A stretch of DNA of 64,000 bases, from positions 180,659 to 244,658 of the forward strand of contig NZ_CAKLBU010000006.1 of the NCBI RefSeq assembly GCF_920984735.1, given 5' to 3'. The notes beneath the pieces are model-generated. The model was not told the origin of the DNA, searched no databases, and saw nothing but the letters and a program-made list of their open reading frames with translations. Positions 1 to 10,526 of this stretch are shown here, piece after piece (the first letter of the stretch is position 1; the number at the start of each line of letters is the position of its first letter). The translations under genes and the position numbers were made by a program. Source of the stretch: Pedobacter sp. Leaf250. GTDB lineage: Bacteria; Bacteroidota; Bacteroidia; Sphingobacteriales; Sphingobacteriaceae.

Positions 1-389
1 TGAATGTAGACCACCACCGGTAAGGACTTACCATCCTTTATTTGAGGTTTCCAGATATTAAGATAGAGGCAATCTTCACTTTCTTCAGCACTCCTGAAAA
101 ACATGTCATCGTAAGTATTCCGCTGAGGCGATCGTGAACTAAAAGCCATAGCGTCTTTTACACCAACCCAGTTCTTTTTAGGCATGGGAGATCGCCATCT
201 GCGTTCACCCAGCGGAGGCTCCGCATAAGGAATACCTTTAAATGCCAGCACACTGCTGGAGAGAACAGTTCCTCTGATTTTACCTTCCTTAAGCGTGACC
301 AACGTTTCACCGTTTTTTAAAATATCATTCTGAGCGAATGAAAGGCTCGAAGAAAATAAGAGAAACAACAGAATTATATATTTTTTCAT
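1..389 (-). CDS. Type B carboxylesterase, N-terminal part (runs off left edge)
   Basis: The first 129 residues of a carboxylesterase family protein are visible; the rest, including the catalytic triad, lies outside the window. A signal peptide ends at about residue 20 (SLSFAQ). The family hallmarks FKGIPYAEPPLGERRW (about 50-65) and SEDCLYLNIW (about 104-113) are both present. Start is the ATG at 389, with only 5 bp to the GH30 stop, so it is the second gene of a GH30-led transcript. In a mannan locus an exported esterase could remove acetyl or other acyl groups from the polysaccharide; that substrate is inferred. Family assignment is sure, function is not. Confidence 0.88.
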   Translation of the reverse strand, partial: MKKYIILLFLLFSSSLSFAQNDILKNGETLVTLKEGKIRGTVLSSSVLAFKGIPYAEPPLGERRWRSPMPKKNWVGVKDAMAFSSRSPQRNTYDDMFFRSAEESEDCLYLNIWKPQIKDGKSLPVVVYI

Positions 390-394
390 TTCTA

Positions 395-1810
395 TCATAA
401 TGACCAGATATGGGTAAGGGATGAACCTTTATTTATAGTGTAAAAGAAAAACTGTTTATCCTCAACGACTTTTACCAATTGGGGCTCTGCTGAATTATTG
501 GAAATGATAAGCACCCGTTTTCCCTCCGGAGTTAAAAAGGCTACATTACTCACCTTTGTTGTAAGGCTGCTTTCAATTCTATACGATCCGACAGGGACAA
601 ATTTAGATGCGTGTGCGATGACATAATAGGCAAGATTGCGAACCACCTTATCTCCGTCTATAGTCACTGCTCCCTGGCATATTGAGCAGCCTCCATTATC
701 CGTATGAGGATTATAGCCGAGATCTGCCGCTAGATTCCACAAAATCACATTTTTACTCCAGTTCCGTAAGGCACCTATTAATATCCTTCCTACTGGATAG
801 GCGGTATTGAAACCACCATCCTTGCTTACCGCCATCATTTCAGTAAAATAAAGGTTTTTCCCAGGGAAAGCATCATGAACCTTGCCCATTGCAGCCGTCT
901 GACCGGCATATAAATGAAATCCTGAACCATCAATATAAGCTGCTGCCTTCTGATCTGCCAATATTGAAATGGGATATTCCGGAGCATCACAATTGTGGTC
1001 ATAAAGAACTATTTTCGTTTTTATATTCTTGCGTTTAAAGTTTGGGCCCAGATGATCGCGGATGAAACGCAGCTCTTCTTTGGCCAGAAACTGCATGCTG
1101 GGTGTATTGCCATCATTAAAAGGTTCATTTTGAACAGTCACAGCATCAATAACAATCCCGTGCTTTTTCATGGCCTCTATATATTTCACAAAGTAGTCCG
1201 CATAAATACTATAATATTCATCCTTTAATCTCCCACCCTGAACATTCTGGTTTGATTTCATCCATACCGGAGCGGACCATGGAGAACCCATAATTTTTAT
1301 CTTTGGGGATATCGCCAAAATTTCCTTTAATACAGGCACCACATCCTTTTCATCCTGCGATAGGGAAAAATGCTTTAACTCTGGATCAGTTTCCCCTGCT
1401 TTCAGGTCATCATAAGAAAATACGTACTCATTCAGATCAGATGCGCCTATACTCACGCGGATATAACTGATTCCCACTTGGCCAGGCCTGTTTCCAAAAA
1501 GCTCATTCAGAAGTTTGCTTCTCTCCGTAGCAGACATCCTGATAATATGCTGAGCACTTCCACCTGTCAGCGCAAACCCAAACCCATCAACAGACTGATA
1601 TTGTTTTGCTGCGTTAATGTTGATGACTTCCGCCTTATCATTTCCCGGCTCGACAATATTCTTTTTTGATAAAAGCATCGATTTGTCATTGCTGGTTTCC
1701 CAACTCTCCACCTTAAGTTGTGCCAGGAGCAGAAGAGGAAATGCATTTAAAAACAGAATTAACAGGAATACATTCTTGGACGGATAATTTGAAAGGGGGT
1801 ATCGTGGCAT
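395..1810 (-). CDS. GH30 family glycoside hydrolase (glucosylceramidase/beta-1,6-glucanase-like)
   Basis: A 471-residue exported GH30 enzyme. A hydrophobic N-terminal signal segment (about 13-31) is followed by the typical QSVDGFGFALTGGSA opening of the (beta/alpha)8 barrel (about 72-86). The expected acid/base Glu is E229 in TVQNEP and the nucleophile E324 in LYFTEMM. A beta-sandwich side domain closes the protein, as in the family. GH30 enzymes act on beta-glucosides, beta-1,6-glucans, xylans or fucosides; the exact bond cannot be read here. It leads a transcript with the type B carboxylesterase and has its own promoter carrying the PUL-wide 17-bp element (1858-1874). In a mannan PUL it may trim beta-glucosyl parts of glucomannan or a fungal wall glucan; this is inference. 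Confidence 0.9.
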   Translation of the reverse strand: MPRYPLSNYPSKNVFLLILFLNAFPLLLLAQLKVESWETSNDKSMLLSKKNIVEPGNDKAEVININAAKQYQSVDGFGFALTGGSAQHIIRMSATERSKLLNELFGNRPGQVGISYIRVSIGASDLNEYVFSYDDLKAGETDPELKHFSLSQDEKDVVPVLKEILAISPKIKIMGSPWSAPVWMKSNQNVQGGRLKDEYYSIYADYFVKYIEAMKKHGIVIDAVTVQNEPFNDGNTPSMQFLAKEELRFIRDHLGPNFKRKNIKTKIVLYDHNCDAPEYPISILADQKAAAYIDGSGFHLYAGQTAAMGKVHDAFPGKNLYFTEMMAVSKDGGFNTAYPVGRILIGALRNWSKNVILWNLAADLGYNPHTDNGGCSICQGAVTIDGDKVVRNLAYYVIAHASKFVPVGSYRIESSLTTKVSNVAFLTPEGKRVLIISNNSAEPQLVKVVEDKQFFFYTINKGSSLTHIWSL

Positions 1811-1830
1811 AAGCTTATACTTGGTTTATA

Positions 1831-1874
1831 CAAACTTAAGTGTAAGCCTCCCATTACTTTAATAGGATTTTAAC
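1831..1874 (-). promoter_or_regulatory. GH30 promoter with PUL operator copy 1
   Basis: Read on the minus strand, a perfect -7 box TAAGTTTG (1838-1831, consensus TAnnTTTG) lies 20 nt before the GH30 ATG. The 17-bp element GTTAAAATCCTATTAAA (1874-1858) lies 19 bp upstream of the box, where the -33 element would normally be. The same element and spacing recur at three other PUL promoters. Confidence 0.7.
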
Positions 1875-1952
1875 ATTTTATGATATTATGTATCTGAAGA
1901 ACATCAAAGTAATACCTGAGTACCTAAGCCGTATGGCTCATCAACACATCAT

Positions 1953-3152
1953 TTAATCTTTTTGCAAATGCTTTAACCTCGAAATAATCTCTATACAGGC
2001 CCTACTGTTATGGTAAGGACATTTCCATAGACCAACCTTATCCTGTTTTGCCATCACAGAACCATCCGCATTTCTACCCCAAAACCACTCACCACTCTGG
2101 TGGTCAACTATCTGCTTCTTTGTATAGTTCCATATTTTATCAAAAAGTTCAAAAAAAACTTGATTCTTTGATAATTCGAATGCATTTAAGAAACCAACCA
2201 TGGCCTCAGCTTGTACCCACCAGTGCTTCTCATCATTCCTGTGATTATTCACTGGAGAATATTCATAGATCATGGCCTCCTCATCCATACCCTCTGCAGA
2301 TGCTTCTGCAATTTTAATGGCCATGCTTTTAAAGTGTGAAATGAGCTCCGGGTGTTCAATCATTTCGGCCGCCTCCAGCAGTAGCCATGATGCTTCAATG
2401 TCATGACCATAAGAAATTTCACTGGATTTCCTGTTCCATTTCTCATCAAAGAAAAGATTTAGGTGTCCCTCTGTATCTATAATGTATTTATCAAAAACAC
2501 CTAACAGGCCAATGATCTGATTATTTAAATGTTCATCAGGCCATATTTTATAAAGCGTGGTATAGGCCTCCAAAATATGGAGATGCGTGTTCATTGTTTT
2601 CTTTTCGTTGGCATCTTTCTGACTTAACCTTAAATCCCGAACTTGATCCCAATTTTCTGCAAAAGCCTCAAAATAGCCGCCATCTACCGGATCAAAACTA
2701 TGAAGTTCGATATCGTGAAATAATGCTATTGCCAGATCCAATGCCTCATTATCACCTGTTGCCAGATAATATTCAGAAAGCGCATAGATGGTGAAAGCAA
2801 TGGCATAAATCTGTTTTTTTCGATCCCGGGGCATTCCCGTATGATCAAGCGACCAGTAAACGCCTCCATATTTTGTATCAATGAAGTGTTCTTTGATATA
2901 CTGAAAGCCATGCTGGGCTAAATATAAATCCTGCAAATCTCCATTAAAATTGTAGGCAGCGGAGAAGCTCCACAAGATTCTTGCATTTAAAACCGATCCC
3001 TTTTCAGCATCAGGATTAATTAACTCACCTTCGGCAATCTGACCAATAAACCCGCCAAAATCCAGGTCTACAGTGTTGTTCCTCCAGTACGTTAGGATAT
3101 TTTTCAGTTCAGTTTCAAATTCCCCGATAAAATGAAATAATTTACGATCCAT
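1953..3152 (-). CDS. Mannobiose/cellobiose 2-epimerase (AGE family)
   Basis: A 399-residue cytoplasmic protein (no signal peptide) of the N-acylglucosamine 2-epimerase superfamily with the (alpha/alpha)6 signature motifs of cellobiose/mannobiose 2-epimerases: MNTHLHILEAYT (H190, H192), YGHDIEASWLL (H250), WWVQAEAMVGF (about 311-321) and LWKCPYHNSRA (H381). These enzymes epimerise the reducing-end sugar of beta-1,4 disaccharides, here most likely beta-1,4-mannobiose to 4-O-mannosyl-glucose. That product is the substrate of the GH130 phosphorylase at 18948-20132, which makes mannobiose the likely physiological substrate. It is monocistronic, divergent from the AraC gene, with its own copy of the PUL operator. 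Length fits the family (about 390-410). Confidence 0.93.
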   Translation of the reverse strand: MDRKLFHFIGEFETELKNILTYWRNNTVDLDFGGFIGQIAEGELINPDAEKGSVLNARILWSFSAAYNFNGDLQDLYLAQHGFQYIKEHFIDTKYGGVYWSLDHTGMPRDRKKQIYAIAFTIYALSEYYLATGDNEALDLAIALFHDIELHSFDPVDGGYFEAFAENWDQVRDLRLSQKDANEKKTMNTHLHILEAYTTLYKIWPDEHLNNQIIGLLGVFDKYIIDTEGHLNLFFDEKWNRKSSEISYGHDIEASWLLLEAAEMIEHPELISHFKSMAIKIAEASAEGMDEEAMIYEYSPVNNHRNDEKHWWVQAEAMVGFLNAFELSKNQVFFELFDKIWNYTKKQIVDHQSGEWFWGRNADGSVMAKQDKVGLWKCPYHNSRACIEIISRLKHLQKD

Positions 3153-3168
3153 TAAGCTGTATTTTCTT

Positions 3169-3213
3169 CAAAAATAATTCCTGATGCATAAGATTAGTTA
3201 ATACTATTTTACC
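3169..3213 (-). promoter_or_regulatory. Epimerase promoter with PUL operator copy 2
   Basis: On the minus strand a perfect -7 box TATTTTTG (3176-3169) lies 16 nt before the epimerase ATG. The element GGTAAAATAGTATTAAC (3213-3197) begins 20 bp upstream of the box. Confidence 0.7.
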
Positions 3214-3242
3214 ATAAAAACATATTATACCCACTGATGCGC

Positions 3243-3259
3243 ATCAATACATTTTTAAC
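3243..3259 (-). promoter_or_regulatory. Possible second PUL operator copy in the epimerase/AraC divergent region
   Basis: Minus-strand sequence GTTAAAAATGTATTGAT closely resembles the other copies. No -7 box sits at the usual distance, so it could be an accessory upstream site or serve the divergent AraC gene. Confidence 0.4.
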
Positions 3260-3445
3260 AAAAGTAAATGTTTATTTAACATCAAAACACAATACAAGAT
3301 CAAGAAATCGGCATTCAAGACTGCATAACACACATAAGATCAATTTTATTAGTGATGCTTATTTACCAACCCGCAATGTATTTTTTAACTGCTAACTTTT
3401 ATAACCTGTGTATTTTTATTAATTTAGTAGCATACCAAATATAAC

Positions 3446-6494
<3,049 letters not shown>

Positions 6495-6497
6495 AAT

Positions 6498-8192
6498 TTA
6501 TTTCTTCTTTAAAATATAAACAGCATCGGTACCGGGATTTAAGACCACTGTAATAATCTCGGCCTTATCAGCAATAGATGTAATATCATTTAATGCAGAA
6601 GATATCCCACTTTCACAATCATACCTTTCTGCAGAATAAACTGCCGATTCTAAAAGTAAATTGATTTCGGTTGTGAGCTTTTCTTTTTTAGGGTTATACA
6701 CATAGATATAATACTCATTCCCGCATTTAACGCTATATAGCTCAAGGTCTAAATTAGATGATGAAACAGAAAAAGCATCAAAGTTACCTTTCCCAGCCAT
6801 CATCATCCTGTCTTGTATGGTCCTCACCTTACGAATGTAAGTATCAGTCCCCCGGTTGTCGAAATATTCCCACCACCAGGACAGTGGCAAAACAGGTGTT
6901 GGAGAAAACAGGCCATACCAAAGTCCCCTTTTAAAATCACTGTCCATCTCATGGGCAAAAAGGTCAAAGTTTTTCGACCAGTCATATTCATAACCATACT
7001 CACCGATTACATATGGTTTATTGAATTCGTGGGTATAATTTACAATCGTCGTTGGCAGTGCCCTGTTGTTTTTATAGATATGCTTTTGATTGAAATCAAT
7101 ATCACTGATACTGTTTAAACCTTTTAGATCCCGATGGGATATACTGGTGGTGACCAGATGATCAAACGGATCAATTTTTTTCAGGTATTCAGCCATTTCC
7201 TTGTGCCATTGTACAATATCTTCAGCTGGTATGGGATTGTTCTTATCTCGGAACTGAACATTGTCAATTTCATTAAAAAATTCCCATGCACCAATTGCAG
7301 CGCTGTATCCCCAACGGGCAACAATAAAACGCAGGCGGTTATAGTACTGTTTTTTAGCTCTTGGATCCTTAAAAAACTCAGCAGTGGATACCGGATAGCG
7401 ACCATTCTTTGCATCATAAGAACCTGGTCCCAAGGTGAGCATTATGTACAAACCCAGCGAATCTGAAAGGTTAACCAGCCTATCCATTTTTGCGATTGCA
7501 CTGGGATTGAAATAAGCTGAAGAATTGGTGTAGCGTTTATTATTAATACCGCTCTTCCAGTCCAGCGGTAAATTCCAGGAACATATCCAGGTCCGAAAAT
7601 AATTACCACCATGGCTGGAAAGTGCGGGCAACATATATTCATAATTGTACTTAGGATTCTCATGGAGTGCCTTGAAGAATTTAGAATCATCATCATCTCT
7701 TGATTCCCAGCAAATATTTTCACCGATACCACGGAAAGCATCACCATTATCAAATCGAAATGCCCAGTTGCTTCCCGCATGCAAAATTCCTTTGTTTTTG
7801 GAACCTGTAATATTGAAAGTTTTAGTAGCCGTGGAGAAAACAAGTTTTTCGTTCTTTTTCAGATGAAACCTGTAGGTATACTTTCCTTTTTCCTGCCCCA
7901 TAAATCTTGCTTTCCAGGTCGATTTTTTGCTAGCTCCAGATTCATAGTAACATGGCAGGACCAAATGCTTTCCTGAAGGAGATTTCAATTCCATATCCAT
8001 CGAGATGTCCTCCTGCAGGTAAGGATTATCAAAATCAGCAGAAACATCAATTTTCCACTCTGCTTTTTCATATTGCTTCGCATTTCTGTTCTCTAAAGAG
8101 AAAGCGATAATTTTGTTCTGTGCCTTCAAACTAATCACAGCGAGCATAAATCCTATAGTGCAAAAGCCTTTTATCATCTGTTCTTTAATCAT
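6498..8192 (-). CDS. DUF5060-containing clan-A glycoside hydrolase (GH5-like)
   Basis: A 564-residue exported protein. An N-terminal immunoglobulin-like DUF5060-type domain (about 27-130, ending in the YTYRFHLKK and FNITGS strands) is followed by a TIM-barrel (about 140-480) and a small C-terminal beta domain (about 485-564). Two barrel glutamates sit where clan GH-A enzymes keep acid/base and nucleophile: E308 in GAWEFFNEID and E398 in YVIGEYGYEYDW. Either M1 or M6 can start; M6 gives the tighter signal peptide (MIKGFCTIGF, cut after LKAQ). It lies within the operon next to GH26, suggesting a beta-mannosidase, mannanase or related activity. I do not recognise a characterised relative with enough certainty to name the substrate. 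Confidence 0.85.
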   Translation of the reverse strand: MIKEQMIKGFCTIGFMLAVISLKAQNKIIAFSLENRNAKQYEKAEWKIDVSADFDNPYLQEDISMDMELKSPSGKHLVLPCYYESGASKKSTWKARFMGQEKGKYTYRFHLKKNEKLVFSTATKTFNITGSKNKGILHAGSNWAFRFDNGDAFRGIGENICWESRDDDDSKFFKALHENPKYNYEYMLPALSSHGGNYFRTWICSWNLPLDWKSGINNKRYTNSSAYFNPSAIAKMDRLVNLSDSLGLYIMLTLGPGSYDAKNGRYPVSTAEFFKDPRAKKQYYNRLRFIVARWGYSAAIGAWEFFNEIDNVQFRDKNNPIPAEDIVQWHKEMAEYLKKIDPFDHLVTTSISHRDLKGLNSISDIDFNQKHIYKNNRALPTTIVNYTHEFNKPYVIGEYGYEYDWSKNFDLFAHEMDSDFKRGLWYGLFSPTPVLPLSWWWEYFDNRGTDTYIRKVRTIQDRMMMAGKGNFDAFSVSSSNLDLELYSVKCGNEYYIYVYNPKKEKLTTEINLLLESAVYSAERYDCESGISSALNDITSIADKAEIITVVLNPGTDAVYILKKK

Positions 8193-8231
8193 TATAATTT
8201 ATTTTGTTAGCGAATTACACGTTGGTAGCGC

Positions 8232-8798
8232 TTAAAGTTTGAGGGCATTCACATCGATAATTACGATTACTTTATTGTTTACTGCATTTAGGCTATATCT
8301 ACTGGCGTTAGATGCCGCTACAGCTAATGCAACTCTTTTACCACTATAATTTGCTTTCAAAAGAGTTGAATTTATTGAAAGATAAAATGATGCGGCATTT
8401 TTACCATCCGGCACCGCCACAGAAGAAGGAAGTTTATACAGTCCCTCAGGCAGCAATACTGTATTGGTTAATATGTTATTGGCTATCAATGTAGTTACCG
8501 TATCCGGGCGGGTGGAGATATTTACCGAATAAGCTTCATCCTTTACTTTTCCACTGCGATATACCCCAAGAAGTATATTGACCTGATTGTTTTTGACATC
8601 GATAATATAATTTCTTGAAGCGGAATCAAGTCCTTTGGGAACAAAATAATTAAGATTGGATCCCGAAGTAAGACTTTGGGGGATAAGGATTTTGGGATCT
8701 CCGTATTCCAGATCCTTATCGTTTTTCTCGCAACTTAACAGCAGTACAGTTGTTAAAAAAATCAATAGAAGTGAAGATATATTTTTTAGTGCTTTCAT
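8232..8798 (-). CDS. DUF1735-type lipoprotein, probable surface glycan-binding protein
   Basis: A 188-residue lipoprotein with a lipobox ending at C23 (LLLSCEKND). The body is one beta-rich domain of the DUF1735 kind often encoded straight after SusD (NYIIDVKNNQVNILLGVYRSGKVKDEAY, then repeated short strands). Such proteins occupy the SusE/F position and are thought to help capture glycan at the cell surface. It is only one domain long, without the usual C-terminal lectin or GH module. It is 10 bp after the second SusD and 39 bp before the DUF5060 hydrolase. Confidence 0.8.
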   Translation of the reverse strand: MKALKNISSLLLIFLTTVLLLSCEKNDKDLEYGDPKILIPQSLTSGSNLNYFVPKGLDSASRNYIIDVKNNQVNILLGVYRSGKVKDEAYSVNISTRPDTVTTLIANNILTNTVLLPEGLYKLPSSVAVPDGKNAASFYLSINSTLLKANYSGKRVALAVAASNASRYSLNAVNNKVIVIIDVNALKL

Positions 8799-8808
8799 AA
8801 AGACAATT

Positions 8809-10515
8809 TTAATAGCCTGGGTTTTGAACTATTGAACCATTGGAGCGAACCACTTCTGCCCTTGGAAAAGGCAGATAGTACATTGCCGGTGACCTGAATA
8901 TTCTTGTCGCCACATTACTGACAGCGTAATTGAAGGTACCATTCGCATTTTTTGTAACCATCACCCCTTGAACAGGCTGATTGAGTATGCTCGCAGCATC
9001 ATTCCACCTTAGCAAGTCCCAATAACGATGATCTTCGAAAGCAAGCTCGATGCGTCTTTCATGTTTCACGGCCAGACGAAAACTGTCCTTTCCACCTGCG
9101 GTCACCGCTGGCATTGCTACCCCTGTACGTGCACGAACCAGATTCAGCGCTTGCCTTGCTGAGAGGGTAGAATTGGCATCAGGGCCCAGGGCGTCCGGAC
9201 CGTAAGCCTCATTCATGGCCTCAGCATAATTTAGCAGGATTTCGGCATAGCGATAAGCGATCCATTGATGCTGGGCAGTTGCATTATTGACCAAATCTAA
9301 ATTTGGTGCAAGAAATTTTTTAATGTAATAGCCAGTACGGCTGGTATTGGATTTGAACATGTTGTCAAATGCTCCAGGAGACTGGTCGATAGTCCTTCCG
9401 TTCCAGGTACTGCCATTTAAAACTACTGTCTCTGCCAGGCGTGGATCCCGGTTGGCATAAATATTTGCCGGATCAGCAGTACCCTTCAGTTCATATTCGG
9501 CAACAAGGTTGTGCGAAGGGGTAACCCCACTTGCTCCACCTGTAGTGGTAATAGGATAATTGGCCCGTTCCAGGTCATTTGATGCGGTGCGTCTGATTGC
9601 CAGAATGGTTTCCGGACTATTCAATGAATTATTGCCCTGAAAGTAATTCCCGTAACCGCCAGTATGCAGTGCATAACCCAATCCCGCAGTGGTCATCACT
9701 TCACGTGCTGCACTTGCCGCCTTTGCCCATTTTGACGGATCATTGCCTGGATTATGAAGCAGGCTGGCTGCATACAATAATGTCCTGGCTTTAATAGCCA
9801 GAGCAGAACCTTTTGAGAACCGTCCATCCTGATCAGAAAAACCGTTGGTTTTCCAGTTTACCACCACGCTGTCCTTATACGTATCGATTTCCGAAACGAT
9901 ATAGCTAACCACATCATCATAGCTTGACCTGGCTACTGTTAGATCATCACCTGCCTGCTGGAGTGTTTTTGTGACGATCGGAACGCCACCATAACGTTTG
10001 ATCAGTTCAGAATAGTAGAAAGCCCTGGCAATATGTGCCTCACCACGGTAAGCTGCAATAAACAGCTTGTCCCTGTTATAATTGGTGACATCAGTCACTG
10101 TATCTCTGTTTTGGGTAATCATTGCCCGCCAGTTCCTGGAATAGTCCAGGAAAAAGTTAGCAGCCCGGATGCCTTCGTAGCTTGCATAGTATTTATTGAC
10201 CTCAGTTGATGGGTTTGCTTCACTAAGCGTAGCCTGGTTAAAAGGTATTACGCCCTGGGCAAATGTCACCGTCTGCTGGGCATCGTCGGTGGCGGCTTCA
10301 AAAAAACTGCCGTCAAGGGTATTGAATCCAACAAAATTGTTTATGGGCGCATAGAATGCATTCGCAAACCCAGTGAGTGAACTTCTGGTTGTCTGAATCG
10401 TTTCAGGAGTCGGCAGAGTATCCATTTGGGTATCAAGAAAATTCTTCTTACACGATGTGCCCACTAAAGCCAGCATGCATCCCATTACTAAATATTTTGG
10501 TTTGATATTTTTCAT
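8809..10515 (-). CDS. SusD/RagB-like outer-membrane glycan-binding lipoprotein (second pair)
   Basis: A 568-residue SusD homologue. Lipobox Cys at 22 (GTSCKKNFLD) anchors it to the outer membrane. The N-terminal TPR-like SusD domain contains YRGEAHIARAFYYSELIKRYGGVPIV (about 154-179), a family hallmark, and the C-terminal RagB domain has the closing motif HERRIELAFEDHRYWDLLRW and ends in IVQNPGY. It forms the lid of the TonB-dependent transporter encoded 11 bp upstream (10527-13391) and is co-transcribed with it. Both length and motifs are normal. Confidence 0.95.
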   Translation of the reverse strand: MKNIKPKYLVMGCMLALVGTSCKKNFLDTQMDTLPTPETIQTTRSSLTGFANAFYAPINNFVGFNTLDGSFFEAATDDAQQTVTFAQGVIPFNQATLSEANPSTEVNKYYASYEGIRAANFFLDYSRNWRAMITQNRDTVTDVTNYNRDKLFIAAYRGEAHIARAFYYSELIKRYGGVPIVTKTLQQAGDDLTVARSSYDDVVSYIVSEIDTYKDSVVVNWKTNGFSDQDGRFSKGSALAIKARTLLYAASLLHNPGNDPSKWAKAASAAREVMTTAGLGYALHTGGYGNYFQGNNSLNSPETILAIRRTASNDLERANYPITTTGGASGVTPSHNLVAEYELKGTADPANIYANRDPRLAETVVLNGSTWNGRTIDQSPGAFDNMFKSNTSRTGYYIKKFLAPNLDLVNNATAQHQWIAYRYAEILLNYAEAMNEAYGPDALGPDANSTLSARQALNLVRARTGVAMPAVTAGGKDSFRLAVKHERRIELAFEDHRYWDLLRWNDAASILNQPVQGVMVTKNANGTFNYAVSNVATRIFRSPAMYYLPFPRAEVVRSNGSIVQNPGY

Positions 10516-10526
10516 TTTCTAAATGA

